Shown one piece after another: positions 1 to 8,196 of a stretch of 64,000 nucleotides of DNA (position 1 is the first letter of the stretch; the number at the start of each line of letters is the position of its first letter). Origin of the DNA: Donghicola tyrosinivorans. Its GTDB lineage: Bacteria > Pseudomonadota > Alphaproteobacteria > Rhodobacterales > Rhodobacteraceae. The translations under genes and the position numbers were made by a program. The notes under the pieces were generated by a model, which did no database searches, was not told where the DNA came from, and was given only the letters and a program-made list of their open reading frames with translations. Location: the NCBI RefSeq assembly GCF_003003355.1, contig NZ_PVTQ01000004.1, positions 1 through 64,000 of the forward strand. Direction: 5' to 3'.

Positions 1-38
1 AGCCCTCGATCCGGATCACGAGGACACCTGATCTGCAA

Positions 39-78
39 AAAGCTCTCCGGCGCGAAAGACGCAACGCCGGAGAGCTTT
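39..78. terminator. Strong hairpin, probable intrinsic terminator
   Basis: A 14-bp perfect inverted repeat (39-52 with 65-78) encloses a 12-base loop. On the minus strand it is followed by a run of T (complement of 37-41), so it would end minus-strand transcription. On the plus strand the arm itself ends in TTT, so it may be bidirectional. No gene lies between it and the left edge. Confidence 0.6.
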
Positions 79-169
79 GAGCCGATGTAGGTCGGGGGTG
101 CAAATTGGACGTGTCGCGGTTTTAGTGCCGCTCCTTTGATAGCATTTATTACAGCTAGGAAGACGAACT

Positions 170-409
170 ATGGGACTGAAACAAAAGGACAAGTTCCGAG
201 CTGACGCGGTGCGGATCGCGCCGACGAGTGGCCTAACACGTAAGCAGGCGGCATCTGATTTAGGGGTTGGGCTATCGACCTTGAACAAATGGGTGACGGC
301 GCATCGTGACACTGAGGTTGTGTCAGACCAGGATTTGGACCTTACCCGTGAGAATGAGCGACTTCGCCGTGAGAACCGCCTTCTCAAGGAGGAGAGAGCA
401 TCTTCCTGA
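170..409 (+). pseudogene. IS3-family transposase OrfA remnant
   Basis: The 79-residue product has the helix-turn-helix and leucine-zipper-like layout of IS3 OrfA: an N-terminal HTH with LTRKQAASDLGVG, then the RENERLRRENRLLKEE coiled segment. Family members continue after the KEERD position into a further short tail. Here the frame ends in ERASS, and OrfB sequence begins almost at once, so an internal deletion has removed the normal OrfA end and the OrfB N-terminus. The element is dead. Confidence 0.8.
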
Positions 410-414
410 ACCGT

Positions 415-765
415 TTGGCTCGCCTTATAAGTCTGGCCGGGATCACAGCGCAGATTGGCTACAAACGCCGCCCCAGCAAGTATCGTGGAAAGCCATCAAT
501 CATCGTGGATAGCACACTGGATCGGCAATTTGACATGGCCGCAGTAGACAATGTTTGGGTGATAGACATCACTTATACTCGGCCTCATGAAGACTTCGCC
601 TATCTGACTGTCGTCATTGACTTTTATTCCAGACGGATCATTGGTTGGTCGACGCAAAGTCGGCAGACGACCGATGTGGCTCTGCAGGACTCCTGATGGC
701 GATTTGGCGTCGCAAACCCCGCAACAGGGTTCACGTTCTTTCGGATATTCAATGCTCTCAGCAGG
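415..765 (+). pseudogene. IS3-family transposase OrfB fragment (frameshifted)
   Basis: Part of an integrase-core OrfB is readable in two frames. The first (415-696) has AQIGYKRRPSKYRGKP, then LDRQFDM and WVIDITYTRP with the first catalytic Asp, then VVIDFYSRRIIGWSTQSR. The reading then shifts frame to LLMAIWRRKPRNRVHVLSD (about 690-750) and is lost before the second Asp. The DDE triad is therefore incomplete and the gene cannot be functional. It belongs with the OrfA remnant just upstream. Confidence 0.8.
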
Positions 766-857
766 GCTATACAAAAGATAACAGATCAATTATGAGCCGG
801 CTCCAATTAATATACTCGTTAGCTCGAGAGACATTTGCCTGAGTGAGGGGCCCTGAA

Positions 858-2021
858 ATGTATGACCTATCGACCAGCCAACTCGAGCTCTCGATCGTTA
901 TCCCCTGTCTAAATGAGGCAGAGACACTCGCGATCTGTATTCAGAAAGCAAAGGCTTTCTTGTCCAATTCCGCTGTGTCCGGAGAGGTAGTAATTGCGGA
1001 CAACGGTTCAACGGATGGCTCGCAGGCCATTGCTGAGGCCGAGGGGGCACGTGTCGTCGCGGTGCCACGGCGGGGCTATGGCGCGGCTCTGATCGGTGGA
1101 ATTGAGGCCGCTCAAGGCAAATACGTGATCATGGGCGACGCCGACGACTCCTATGACTTTTCGGCCCTAATGCCCTTCGTTGAGCGCTTGCGCGGCGGTG
1201 CCGATATCGTAATGGGGAACCGCTTTAAGGGTGGGATAGCGGAGGGTGCAATGCCTTTCCTCCATCGGTATCTAGGAAACCCGGTACTCAGCTGGCTGGG
1301 ACGGTTGTTCTTCAAGGTTCCAACGGGCGACTTCCACTGTGGGCTGCGGGGTTTTTCACGTGAGCGGGTCAGGGCCTTGAATCTACGGACCACGGGGATG
1401 GAATTTGCCTCGGAGATGGTTGTGTGTGCCTCGCTCGAGAAATACCGGATTGAGGAGGTGCCCACGACTTTAGCGAAGGATGGTCGAAGCCGTCCGCCGC
1501 ATCTGCGGACTTGGCGTGACGGATGGCGGCACCTCAGCTTCCTGCTAATGTACAGCCCACGTTGGCTTTTTCTATATCCGGGCCTTGCGCTTTCGGCGAT
1601 CGGCTTGCTAGCTGGCTTCTTACTATTTCCTGGCCACTTCTCGGTCGGATCGGTTACCTTCGATATTCACACCTTCATCGTTACCAGTTTCTTGCTCGTA
1701 CTTGGCGTGCAGGCGATCTCCTTCGCGGTCCTGTCCCGAAAGTTCGTTTCGAGTCACCAGATGATGCCACCCTCGCAGCTTTCGAGCATCCTGAACGCTC
1801 TCACGCTCGAGAGGCTTCTGATCGTCGCCGCCATCTTGTTCTTCGGTGGACTAGCGGGACTGCTGAACTGTACACTACAATGGTCTTCTTCCGGATTCGG
1901 GCCGCTGGAATATTCGCAGATGCTGCGCGTCCTGATCGCTTCGATGACCGCAATGATCATTGGGGGACAGCTTGCCTTCACCGCCTTCCTGTCAGGCATC
2001 GTGGCGATCCCTACCCGATAG
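858..2021 (+). CDS. Family 2 glycosyltransferase, dolichyl-phosphate-mannose-synthase-like, with membrane tail
   Basis: The 387-residue protein starts at the ATG at 858, which has GAGGGG about 7 bases upstream. A GTG at 843 is possible but lacks such a site. The N-terminal GT-A domain opens with LSIVIPCLNEAET (residues 11-23) and carries the metal-binding GDADDSYDF (93-101), as in GT2 enzymes that charge polyprenyl-phosphate with a sugar. The C-terminal ~150 residues hold about four hydrophobic membrane segments. A GtrA-family gene follows within 35 bases, the usual pairing of a polyprenyl-phosphate sugar synthase with its flippase in surface-glycan modification. The sugar is not predictable. 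IS3 debris lies directly upstream. Confidence 0.88.
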   Translation: MYDLSTSQLELSIVIPCLNEAETLAICIQKAKAFLSNSAVSGEVVIADNGSTDGSQAIAEAEGARVVAVPRRGYGAALIGGIEAAQGKYVIMGDADDSYDFSALMPFVERLRGGADIVMGNRFKGGIAEGAMPFLHRYLGNPVLSWLGRLFFKVPTGDFHCGLRGFSRERVRALNLRTTGMEFASEMVVCASLEKYRIEEVPTTLAKDGRSRPPHLRTWRDGWRHLSFLLMYSPRWLFLYPGLALSAIGLLAGFLLFPGHFSVGSVTFDIHTFIVTSFLLVLGVQAISFAVLSRKFVSSHQMMPPSQLSSILNALTLERLLIVAAILFFGGLAGLLNCTLQWSSSGFGPLEYSQMLRVLIASMTAMIIGGQLAFTAFLSGIVAIPTR

Positions 2022-2052
2022 GTTCAGTCTGCTTCAGGGGACCAGCATCGAA

Positions 2053-2424
2053 ATGGATATCGGCCAGACACTGCGCTTCATCATAGCGGGTTCGTTCACG
2101 GCAGGCATCTATTTCCTGCTGATGCTGGGTTTCTTGAACCTAGGGTTTCCCAACATGCTCGCTGCCCTAGCAGCCCACGCGATCGCCTTCTGCATCGGCT
2201 ACCTCAGCCAAAAGCGCTTCGCGTTTCGTTCTGAAACTGGCCATTCGCGCAGCCTGCCCAGATACGCCGCTTTGCAGGCATGCTGTGCCGGCTCGGCCGT
2301 ACTCTCCGCCTGGCTCTGCGCGAGGCTCGCGATTTCGACCCCAACAGTCGTGGCCGCGATCACGACCCTGGTCCTCAGCGCTGTGAGCTATATTACCTCA
2401 GCCCGTTGGGTGTTTCGCGACTGA
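2053..2424 (+). CDS. GtrA-family membrane protein (putative polyprenyl-phosphate-sugar flippase)
   Basis: A small 123-residue protein of the GtrA type. It begins MDIGQTLRFIIAGSFTAG, has about four hydrophobic helices, and carries the family pattern FxIGYLSQKRFAFRS near residue 55-70 and the terminal SARWVFRD. GtrA proteins are thought to flip polyprenyl-phosphate-linked sugars across the inner membrane. The start at 2053 was chosen because the family begins with such a short lead before helix 1. It lies 31 bases after the GT2 gene and 68 bases before a large membrane protein, suggesting a three-gene glycan unit. Confidence 0.82.
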   Translation: MDIGQTLRFIIAGSFTAGIYFLLMLGFLNLGFPNMLAALAAHAIAFCIGYLSQKRFAFRSETGHSRSLPRYAALQACCAGSAVLSAWLCARLAISTPTVVAAITTLVLSAVSYITSARWVFRD

Positions 2425-2492
2425 CCTACCCGAGGCTGCCCCGACCCCCAGCGTCCAGAGCCACTACGAAGCGCCCTTTTGAAAGCTTTTTT

Positions 2493-4517
2493 ATGCCACT
2501 GACAAAGACCCTCTCGCGCCGCCGCTTGATCTATGTGGTAATGCTTGCCGCAAGTCTACTCTACCTGTTCGCGACGATCGGCTATCCCATCGTTGCCATT
2601 CCGCAAGCGGCCCATGACGATGCTCTATTTTATCGCGGGCTGAAAGCGTTGGAACGCGGCGACTGGCTCGGCGCATATGATAATCGGACCTTGGTCAAGG
2701 GGCCCTTTGTATCGATCTTCGGAGCAGTCGCTAATTTGTTCGGATCTGCAGAAAAATCCGCTGAGGCCGTGCTCTACCTGGTCGTATCGCTGCTCGCCGC
2801 CGTAAGTCTGCGGCGGATCGGTGCCAGTCGTATCACGGCCTGCGTGAGCTTCGTGCTGCTCCTGAGCTGTCCTTACATTTGGAGCGAGCCAGGCCGCCGT
2901 TTCCTGCGCGACGGGCTCTATGGCTCGCTAGTGCTGGCGACATTGCTCCTTACCCTTTGCGCCATTATCGAGCGCCGTCGTCCTAGGGCGGGCCTTCTAG
3001 CGACCGCAAGCGGCTTGACGACCGGGTGCGCCTACATGACCCGGGAAGAAGACATTTGGCTGGTGGCAATCCTGCTAACCCTGGTGGTCGGTGCGGCGAT
3101 CAGAACCATGGTCCGGTTTGGCCCGAGAAGGCTGCTAGATGCCGCAGTGCATAAGATGATCGTCGTCGTTTGCTTCGTGGCTGGTCTGGTGGGAAGCGTC
3201 GGGCCGGTCCTGCTGATGAACAAGGCAGAGTACGGGAGAGCGATTGTTTCGGAAACGCGCGCCCCGGAATTCGTGGCCGCCGTGGGCAGCCTGATGCGCG
3301 TCGGAAGACCGCATCCGTCGGGCTTCGTGCCGGTCACAAACGCAGCGATGCAGACAGTGTTACAGACCGTGCCCGAAGCCGCGCCGCTCAAAAAATCGTG
3401 GCCCGAGATCGCCGCCGGCTGGTCTCTGCACGGGCGATCTCTGATCCCGGACGACCCCGAACAGATTGCCGGCGGCTGGTTCATCTGGGCCTTCAGAGAC
3501 GCGGTCGCGGCAAGTGGGCACTTCGGCACGCCAGAAGACGCACGCGCATTTATGGTCAGGTTCGCTGACGGTGTGAATTCCGCGTGCGACGATGGCCGCT
3601 TAAGCTGTCGCGCGCGCCGCGAAACGCTGCGCCCCGAATTGACCCCCGCGTTGCTCCCCAAACTCATTACCCGCTCCTGGCACGCGCTCCTTCACACCGT
3701 GTCGGTCAAGGCCGCGGATCCGGCACTTCTGTTCAGCGACCCTGCGGCGGCCGGACTCGAGGACTGGTCACGACGGATCGGCCCGGTCGTGGTCTCGCTA
3801 GAGGAGGATATCAACGCCAGCGGTTGGATCGCCGCGCCAGGCCACGCCGGGGCATTCGAACTGTCCGCGCAAGGCGATTTCACCGCCATTGTCCGCGAGG
3901 CCAGTTACGCCCCTGCTCCGGACGTAGTCGCCTATTTCAAGGGACTGGGTCAGCCGGACATGGCTGCTACCCGCTTCAGCCTGTCACTAAAATGTCCAGA
4001 ACTTACCTGCACCCTGAGCCTAGTGGACGGGTCAAGGGGGGAGACGACGGTCGATTTTCGGGCGATCGACCGGGGCGAAATGGGACTGCCCGCCCCCTTC
4101 CGAGGATATCTTGATCAGATACTGAATAAGCAGTCGCCGGATCTGCAGCCTCCGAGCGGGTCCGACCTGCGCGTTGCGGTCGCCCAGGTTGCGTCGCGCG
4201 TTGCTCAAGTCGTCGTGCCCTCGATCTGCGTCTTAGGCACCTTAGGCCTCCTAGTCTGGCTGGTGGCTCTTCGCAGATCACGGGAGCAAGACTGGCTTGC
4301 GATTCTAGCAGTGGCTGCCCTAGTTGCCGTCCTAGGTCGAAGTGCGATCATCGGCTACATCTCGGTTACATCTTGGAACGCAGTGAACACCGGCTACCTT
4401 GGTCCGGCATACCCCTTTGCGATCCTCTACGGATGCCTCGGCACCGCGATTCTGGTCGCCCGGCTGCGTGCTCTCCGCTGCTGTCCTCGCCTTTCAGGCC
4501 GTCCAGCACGATCCTGA
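2493..4517 (+). CDS. Large polytopic membrane protein of a glycan locus, 3' end replaced by IS sequence
   Basis: The ATG at 2493 gives 674 residues. The N-terminal third and the C-terminal ~120 residues are rich in hydrophobic helices around a large soluble, probably periplasmic, domain. The arrangement resembles GT-C type (ArnT/PMT-like) or hypothetical glycan-associated membrane proteins, but no catalytic motif was recognised and I do not assign a function. Position after GT2 and GtrA suggests transfer or modification of the flipped sugar. The last about twelve residues (from about 4480) are encoded by a minus-strand IS3 OrfA remnant, so the natural C-terminus was probably lost. Whether the truncated protein is active is unknown. 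Confidence 0.6.
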   Translation: MPLTKTLSRRRLIYVVMLAASLLYLFATIGYPIVAIPQAAHDDALFYRGLKALERGDWLGAYDNRTLVKGPFVSIFGAVANLFGSAEKSAEAVLYLVVSLLAAVSLRRIGASRITACVSFVLLLSCPYIWSEPGRRFLRDGLYGSLVLATLLLTLCAIIERRRPRAGLLATASGLTTGCAYMTREEDIWLVAILLTLVVGAAIRTMVRFGPRRLLDAAVHKMIVVVCFVAGLVGSVGPVLLMNKAEYGRAIVSETRAPEFVAAVGSLMRVGRPHPSGFVPVTNAAMQTVLQTVPEAAPLKKSWPEIAAGWSLHGRSLIPDDPEQIAGGWFIWAFRDAVAASGHFGTPEDARAFMVRFADGVNSACDDGRLSCRARRETLRPELTPALLPKLITRSWHALLHTVSVKAADPALLFSDPAAAGLEDWSRRIGPVVVSLEEDINASGWIAAPGHAGAFELSAQGDFTAIVREASYAPAPDVVAYFKGLGQPDMAATRFSLSLKCPELTCTLSLVDGSRGETTVDFRAIDRGEMGLPAPFRGYLDQILNKQSPDLQPPSGSDLRVAVAQVASRVAQVVVPSICVLGTLGLLVWLVALRRSREQDWLAILAVAALVAVLGRSAIIGYISVTSWNAVNTGYLGPAYPFAILYGCLGTAILVARLRALRCCPRLSGRPARS

Positions 4518-4582
4518 TCTTTTCTTCTGCTGAGTGTTGCTTGCGTGTGGCGCGGCAGATTTCTGCTCTAGCTACTGAATGC
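4480..4582 (-). pseudogene. IS3-family OrfA N-terminal remnant
   Basis: Read on the minus strand, this stretch encodes RKQHSAEEKIRIVLDGLKGE, the typical start of an IS3 OrfA DNA-binding domain, and then breaks off at about 4480 into the membrane-protein gene. A second IS3 element starts at its other side (about 4583). It is a truncated relic that marks the insertion which removed the 3' end of the 2493 gene. Confidence 0.7.
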
Positions 4583-4644
4583 CGGACCATTTGCAGTTGG
4601 GGTTTTCGGCTACTCTTTCCTGGTTGGGAGAAGAGCGGAAACGC

Positions 4645-4908
4645 ATGAAAGCATCGAAGTTTATGGACGCGTAGAAGGCGTTCATCTTGCGGCAAGGTGA
4701 AGATGCAATGCCTGTTGCCGAAATCTGTCGCAAGGCTGGGATTATTCAGGCGACCTACTTCAATTGGAAGAAAAAATATGGTGGGTTGCTGCCCGACGAG
4801 ATGCGACGGTTGAAGCTGCTTGAAGACGAGAACGCGCGTCTCAAGAAGATTGTCGCGGACCTGACGCTGGACCGTGAAATGGTGAGCGGGGGAACGCCAC
4901 CGGTCTGA
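4645..4908 (+). pseudogene. IS3 OrfA with early amber stop and altered 3' end
   Basis: The expected start is the ATG at 4645, but the tenth codon is TAG (4672-4674) where the family has CAG (DAQKAF). Reading resumes after it as a normal OrfA: AEICRKAGIIQATYFNWKKK, then the zipper-like LKLLEDENARLKKIVADL. The family end (LDREML then QDVIRRK) is replaced after LDREM by about 40 unrelated bases. The ORF therefore ends in an alien VSGGTPPV, and the OrfA/OrfB frameshift region is destroyed. Confidence 0.75.
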
Positions 4909-4916
4909 GTGACCCC

Positions 4917-5759
4917 GTGAACGGATGTTATTCGCCGAAAGCTCTGAAGCCGGAACGGTCGCGTGAACTCGTTCGCGGGATGTGCGCAGATTGGGCGGTC
5001 TCGATCCGCAAGGCTTGTGGGGCCCTGCGTTTTGACGGCTCGAGCTACCACTATAAATCCCGCCGCACGGATCCGGAAGCGCTGAAGGCGCGGATCAAAG
5101 AGATCTGCGAAACGCGTGTCCGGTATGGTTACCGGCGCGTGCACGTCGTCCTTGATCGCGAGGGCTGGTGCCACAGCATCAAGAAAACCTATAGTGTTTA
5201 CAGGTCTATGGGCATGCAATTGCGGAACAAGACACCGAAGCGGCGTGTGAAAGCGAAGCTACGAGAAGATCGTGCTGAAGCTGTCGGCCCAAACGACGTT
5301 TGGGCGATGGATTTTGTCCACCACCAGTTGGCCCTGGGGCAAAAGTTGCGCATTCTGACGGTCGTCGACACCCACTCGCGGTTCTGCCCTGTTTTGGATG
5401 CCCGCTTCAGCTACCGCGGCGAAGATGTTGTCCAGACACTGGAAAAGGTCTGCTCAAAAGCGGGCTTTCCGAAAACCATAAGAGTCGATAACGGCAGTGA
5501 GTTCGTGTCTCGCGACCTCGATCTGTGGGCCTACGCAAAAGACGTCACGCTGGACTTCTCAAGACCGGGAAAACCGACGGATAACGGCTTCATCGAGGCA
5601 TTCAACAGCAAGCTCCGGTCCGAGTGCCTGAACGCACATTGGTTTATGAGCCTTGCGGATGCCAGCGAAAAGCTGGAGGATTGGCGTAGACACTACAACG
5701 ACGACCGACCACACAGCGCCATCGGATACAACGTCCCGAGCGCACTGCATTCCAGATGA
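4917..5759 (+). CDS. IS3-family transposase OrfB (integrase core), slightly C-truncated
   Basis: 280 residues with an HTH_21-like N-terminus (RVRYGYRRVHVVL) and a complete rve integrase core: first Asp in NDVWAMDFV, second in RVDNGSEFVSRDLD, Glu in NGFIEAFNSKLRSECL, all of the DDE triad. The C-terminus reads YNDDRPHSAIGYNVPSALHS and then stops about eight codons earlier than related OrfB proteins, probably by a small indel. Normal OrfB is made by frameshifting from OrfA. Because OrfA here is broken, expression as an active OrfAB is unlikely. The GTG start at 4917 is formal only. Confidence 0.75.
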   Translation: MNGCYSPKALKPERSRELVRGMCADWAVSIRKACGALRFDGSSYHYKSRRTDPEALKARIKEICETRVRYGYRRVHVVLDREGWCHSIKKTYSVYRSMGMQLRNKTPKRRVKAKLREDRAEAVGPNDVWAMDFVHHQLALGQKLRILTVVDTHSRFCPVLDARFSYRGEDVVQTLEKVCSKAGFPKTIRVDNGSEFVSRDLDLWAYAKDVTLDFSRPGKPTDNGFIEAFNSKLRSECLNAHWFMSLADASEKLEDWRRHYNDDRPHSAIGYNVPSALHSR

Positions 5760-5815
5760 CGTCACCAGCTCGTCATCGTGATCAAAGGCCTGAAACTCCA
5801 GCTTCGGGTGGTCCA

Positions 5816-6077
5816 GAGTTAGTAGGCACAGCAAATTTGGGGCAGGTTCTAATCGATGCTGGAGGAAAAATCCGGTGGAAGGTCAGAGGTGCCAGTTCTT
5901 CTCGATGTATAGGGGTTATTTTGTGTGATTGCTGAGTGCTATCAAAAGTTAATCTGAGGGCTTGATTTACCCTGCTTTTTCCGGCAATAACCAGCCACTT
6001 CGGATCGGGCTTCGCCGACATTTTGGTGGGCTAGTGTAGCGCCCAACTTCTGGCCTGCTTTGGAGGAGGAGAAACAT
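5816..6077. other. Intergenic stretch, no gene recognised
   Basis: Between the right end of the IS3 element and the methyltransferase gene I see no supported gene. The sequence is AT-richer than the neighbouring genes and may hold further decayed IS DNA and the promoter of the 6078 gene. No clear terminator is visible. Confidence 0.5.
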
Positions 6078-7166
6078 ATGAAGCGCGATACTTCCATCGA
6101 GACTGAACCTAAAAGGTACGTGCGTGATCTTTATGCCTGCAATAAAGGAAAGATCAGCGACAAATGGAGCTCTTACCTAGATTTCTACGAAGAGATTTTT
6201 GCCCCTCGCCGAGATCGACCTCTGAGGATTTTGGAAATCGGGATTCAGAACGGCGGTTCCCTGGAGATCTGGGCGCGTTACTTCGACAAGGCTGAGCAGA
6301 TTGTGGGCTGCGACATTGCGCCAGCCGCGGCAAAGCTGTGCTTTGCCGATCCGCGTATTCAGGTGATCGTGGGCGACGCAAACCAGCCCGAGACCTTCGC
6401 TCAGATCGCTGCACTGTCGGATCGGTTTGATATCATTATCGACGACGGCTCTCATCGTTCGGGTGATATCGTACGCAGCTTCGGGCTGTATTTTCCGCTT
6501 CTAGCCGAAGGCGGGCTTTATATCGCCGAGGATTTGCATTGTTCCTATTGGCAGGAATTCGAAGGCGGGCTCGAGGCGCCGTTCGCGTCGATGACCTTCT
6601 TCAAGCGGCTGGCGGATCTGGTGAATCGTGAACATTGGGGTGCATCGCTCGATGCTGATGCGATTTTGGGATATTTTGCGGAGACCTATGGTGCGGTGTT
6701 CGATGCTGGTGCGCTTGGACGGATCACCGAGGTACGCTTCCGCAATTCGATCTGCGCGATTGTTAAGGGCGCGGCTGGGGGCAATGCGATTGGGCCGCGT
6801 GTTGTGGCCGGGACCGAGACTCTGGTTGAGCCGCGCGTCAGCCTTGCGCTGAACGGCACACATTTTGCGCGTACCAATCAGACTGGAAATCCCTTCGGCC
6901 CGCTGGCGCCGCGTCTTGAGGCGCAGGCTGCTTTTTCCGAGCAGGTCACAGAGCTCGAGGCGCGCGTGGCGCTTGCCGAGGACCGCACGAAGCAGGCCCA
7001 AAAGGCGCTGCGGCGTGCGCGGCGCTATCCGCTGGCGGGCCTGCGAGATAAATTAGTTTTTAAGATGCTGCGGGCGCTGGCAAAGGCAAGCCCACTGCTC
7101 TCGTCGCGCACGACCGCTCGTTTTGGGCGCAAGGCGGCCAAGTACAATCCCGATCGCGGGCTTTAA
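6078..7166 (+). CDS. Class I SAM-dependent methyltransferase with C-terminal linker/tail
   Basis: The ATG at 6078 has a near-perfect GGAGGAGGAG 6 bases upstream. The 362-residue product has SAM motif I at residues 50-58 (RILEIGIQN, then GGSLEIW), an acidic motif GCDI (77-80), GDANQ (99-103) and IIIDDGSHRSGD (119-130). This layout belongs to the methyltransferase / cephalosporin-hydroxylase-like families common in polysaccharide loci. A short coiled segment (about residues 280-325) leads to a basic tail ending SSRTTARFGRKAAKYNPDRG. A very similar tail motif occurs in the 1134-residue protein at 10618-14022. The acceptor sugar or lipid is unknown. IS relics lie on both sides. Confidence 0.8.
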   Translation: MKRDTSIETEPKRYVRDLYACNKGKISDKWSSYLDFYEEIFAPRRDRPLRILEIGIQNGGSLEIWARYFDKAEQIVGCDIAPAAAKLCFADPRIQVIVGDANQPETFAQIAALSDRFDIIIDDGSHRSGDIVRSFGLYFPLLAEGGLYIAEDLHCSYWQEFEGGLEAPFASMTFFKRLADLVNREHWGASLDADAILGYFAETYGAVFDAGALGRITEVRFRNSICAIVKGAAGGNAIGPRVVAGTETLVEPRVSLALNGTHFARTNQTGNPFGPLAPRLEAQAAFSEQVTELEARVALAEDRTKQAQKALRRARRYPLAGLRDKLVFKMLRALAKASPLLSSRTTARFGRKAAKYNPDRGL

Positions 7167-7355
7167 GCCGCAACTGAGCCGCTTCGGGGACCGGACCATC
7201 ATCTTCGAATGGGCAGCCGGATGACGAATGTTTGGAACAAGCTTTGTTTCCATTAAAACGCTTTGCCCCGCGGATGGTTGCGTGCGGTCCTGCGGAATCG
7301 CAAGGGCACAATCTGGCCGGCTGAGAAGCCTTATCTGACTGGTCCATGATAAATG
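7167..7355. other. Intergenic stretch, nothing recognised
   Basis: No open frame with recognisable protein and no clear hairpin was seen between the methyltransferase stop and the IS3 relic at 7356. Confidence 0.4.
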
Positions 7356-7505
7356 TTAGTGCATTGTCGGCCTCTGATCCAATAGAACAATGGCCTCGGG
7401 AGCTGGTGGTCTATATCCCAATGCACTGTGTGGACGTTTCGTATTGTAGTGATTTCTCCAATCCTCGATGATGATCTTGGCTTCGTCGAGAGCTTCATGT
7501 TTAGA
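7356..7505 (-). pseudogene. IS3-family OrfB C-terminal fragment
   Basis: On the minus strand one frame reads EALDEAKIIIEDWRNHYN followed by TKRPHSALGYRPPAPEA and ends at TAA (7356-7358). This is the conserved end of IS3 OrfB (WRxxYNxxRPHSALGYxxP). The upstream part of the transposase, including the whole DDE core, is missing. It is a different IS3 subtype from the element at 4583-5815. Confidence 0.8.
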
Positions 7506-7739
7506 CGGCCCCGGGGGCGCAAGTGTTTTGATAGTGATTTTCTTCGGCGGGTGCGTTCATGTATTCGGCCTGTTTTTGCAGCCCTAACATGACTGCTGGC
7601 CCTGATGGTGTCCGCGGATCGAGGCCTTATCAACAGGACGCGGTAGGGCACACTTAAAGCTCTTCAGGCTTTCTCGATCTTCAGTTCTGCCGATTTGCCA
7701 TCAAGCTGTCATTGCACTTGTGCCATCTCGTTTTAACTG

Positions 7740-8065
7740 AGTTGATTTTAGACTGTACGTTATGCGGTTCGGAACACCTCCCCGGTCGTGAGTATGGCCC
7801 AGATGGCTCGAGCCAACTTGTTTGCAACGGCCTCAGCAACAACCATAGGTTTGCGTCGCTCGAGCAATGCCTCGATCCATGGGCCATCCACACGGGAACG
7901 TGCCTTTGGATATCGTACGACAGTTCGAGCCCCCAATACGAGGAGATGGCGGAGATACCGGTCACCTTGTTTGGTGATGCCGCCAAGCCTGTTTTTTGCC
8001 CCCAGATGAGTTCTGTCTGGGTGTCAAGCCAAGCCAGGCGGCAAACTCGCGTCCTGATCGGAATG
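7740..8065 (-). pseudogene. IS110-family transposase C-terminal fragment, frameshifted
   Basis: Minus-strand reading gives GREFAAWLGLTPRQNSSGGK (about 8009-8065), the conserved 'transposase IS116/110/902' segment. After a one-base frame change near a run of As (complement around 7990) it continues GGITKQGDRYLRHLLVLGA and then VANKLARAIWAILTTGEVFR. The N-terminal DEDD domain is absent. It is a relic of an IS110 relative in opposite orientation to the intact copy that starts just downstream. Confidence 0.75.
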
Positions 8066-8196
8066 CCAACGGGACAGGTCCATTCTCGCCGGGGCTCTGT
8101 TTGGTTCCGGGTTTCTGTCTCATCTTATGGAATGGACGCCCCTTGCACCCAAGCCGATAGTTTTCGGCAGACGCAGCAAGTAGAAGGAGTTCAAAA

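Larger units (their letters stand above)
4583..5815 (+). mobile_element. IS3-family insertion sequence with imperfect terminal repeats, probably inactive
   Basis: The ends form an imperfect inverted repeat. The left end (4584 onward) begins GGACCATTTGCAGTTGGGG. The complement of the right end (to 5815) begins TGGACCACCCGAAGCTGGAG. Between them lie orfA and orfB in the usual order. Both genes are damaged: a stop codon near the start of orfA, a replaced orfA/orfB junction, and an early OrfB end. No convincing target-site duplication is visible. The element sits beside an older IS3 remnant. Confidence 0.75.

Noticed and set aside
4583-5815. Target-site duplication for the IS3 element
   Set aside because: The bases outside the two ends do not match over 3-5 positions, so none is reported.
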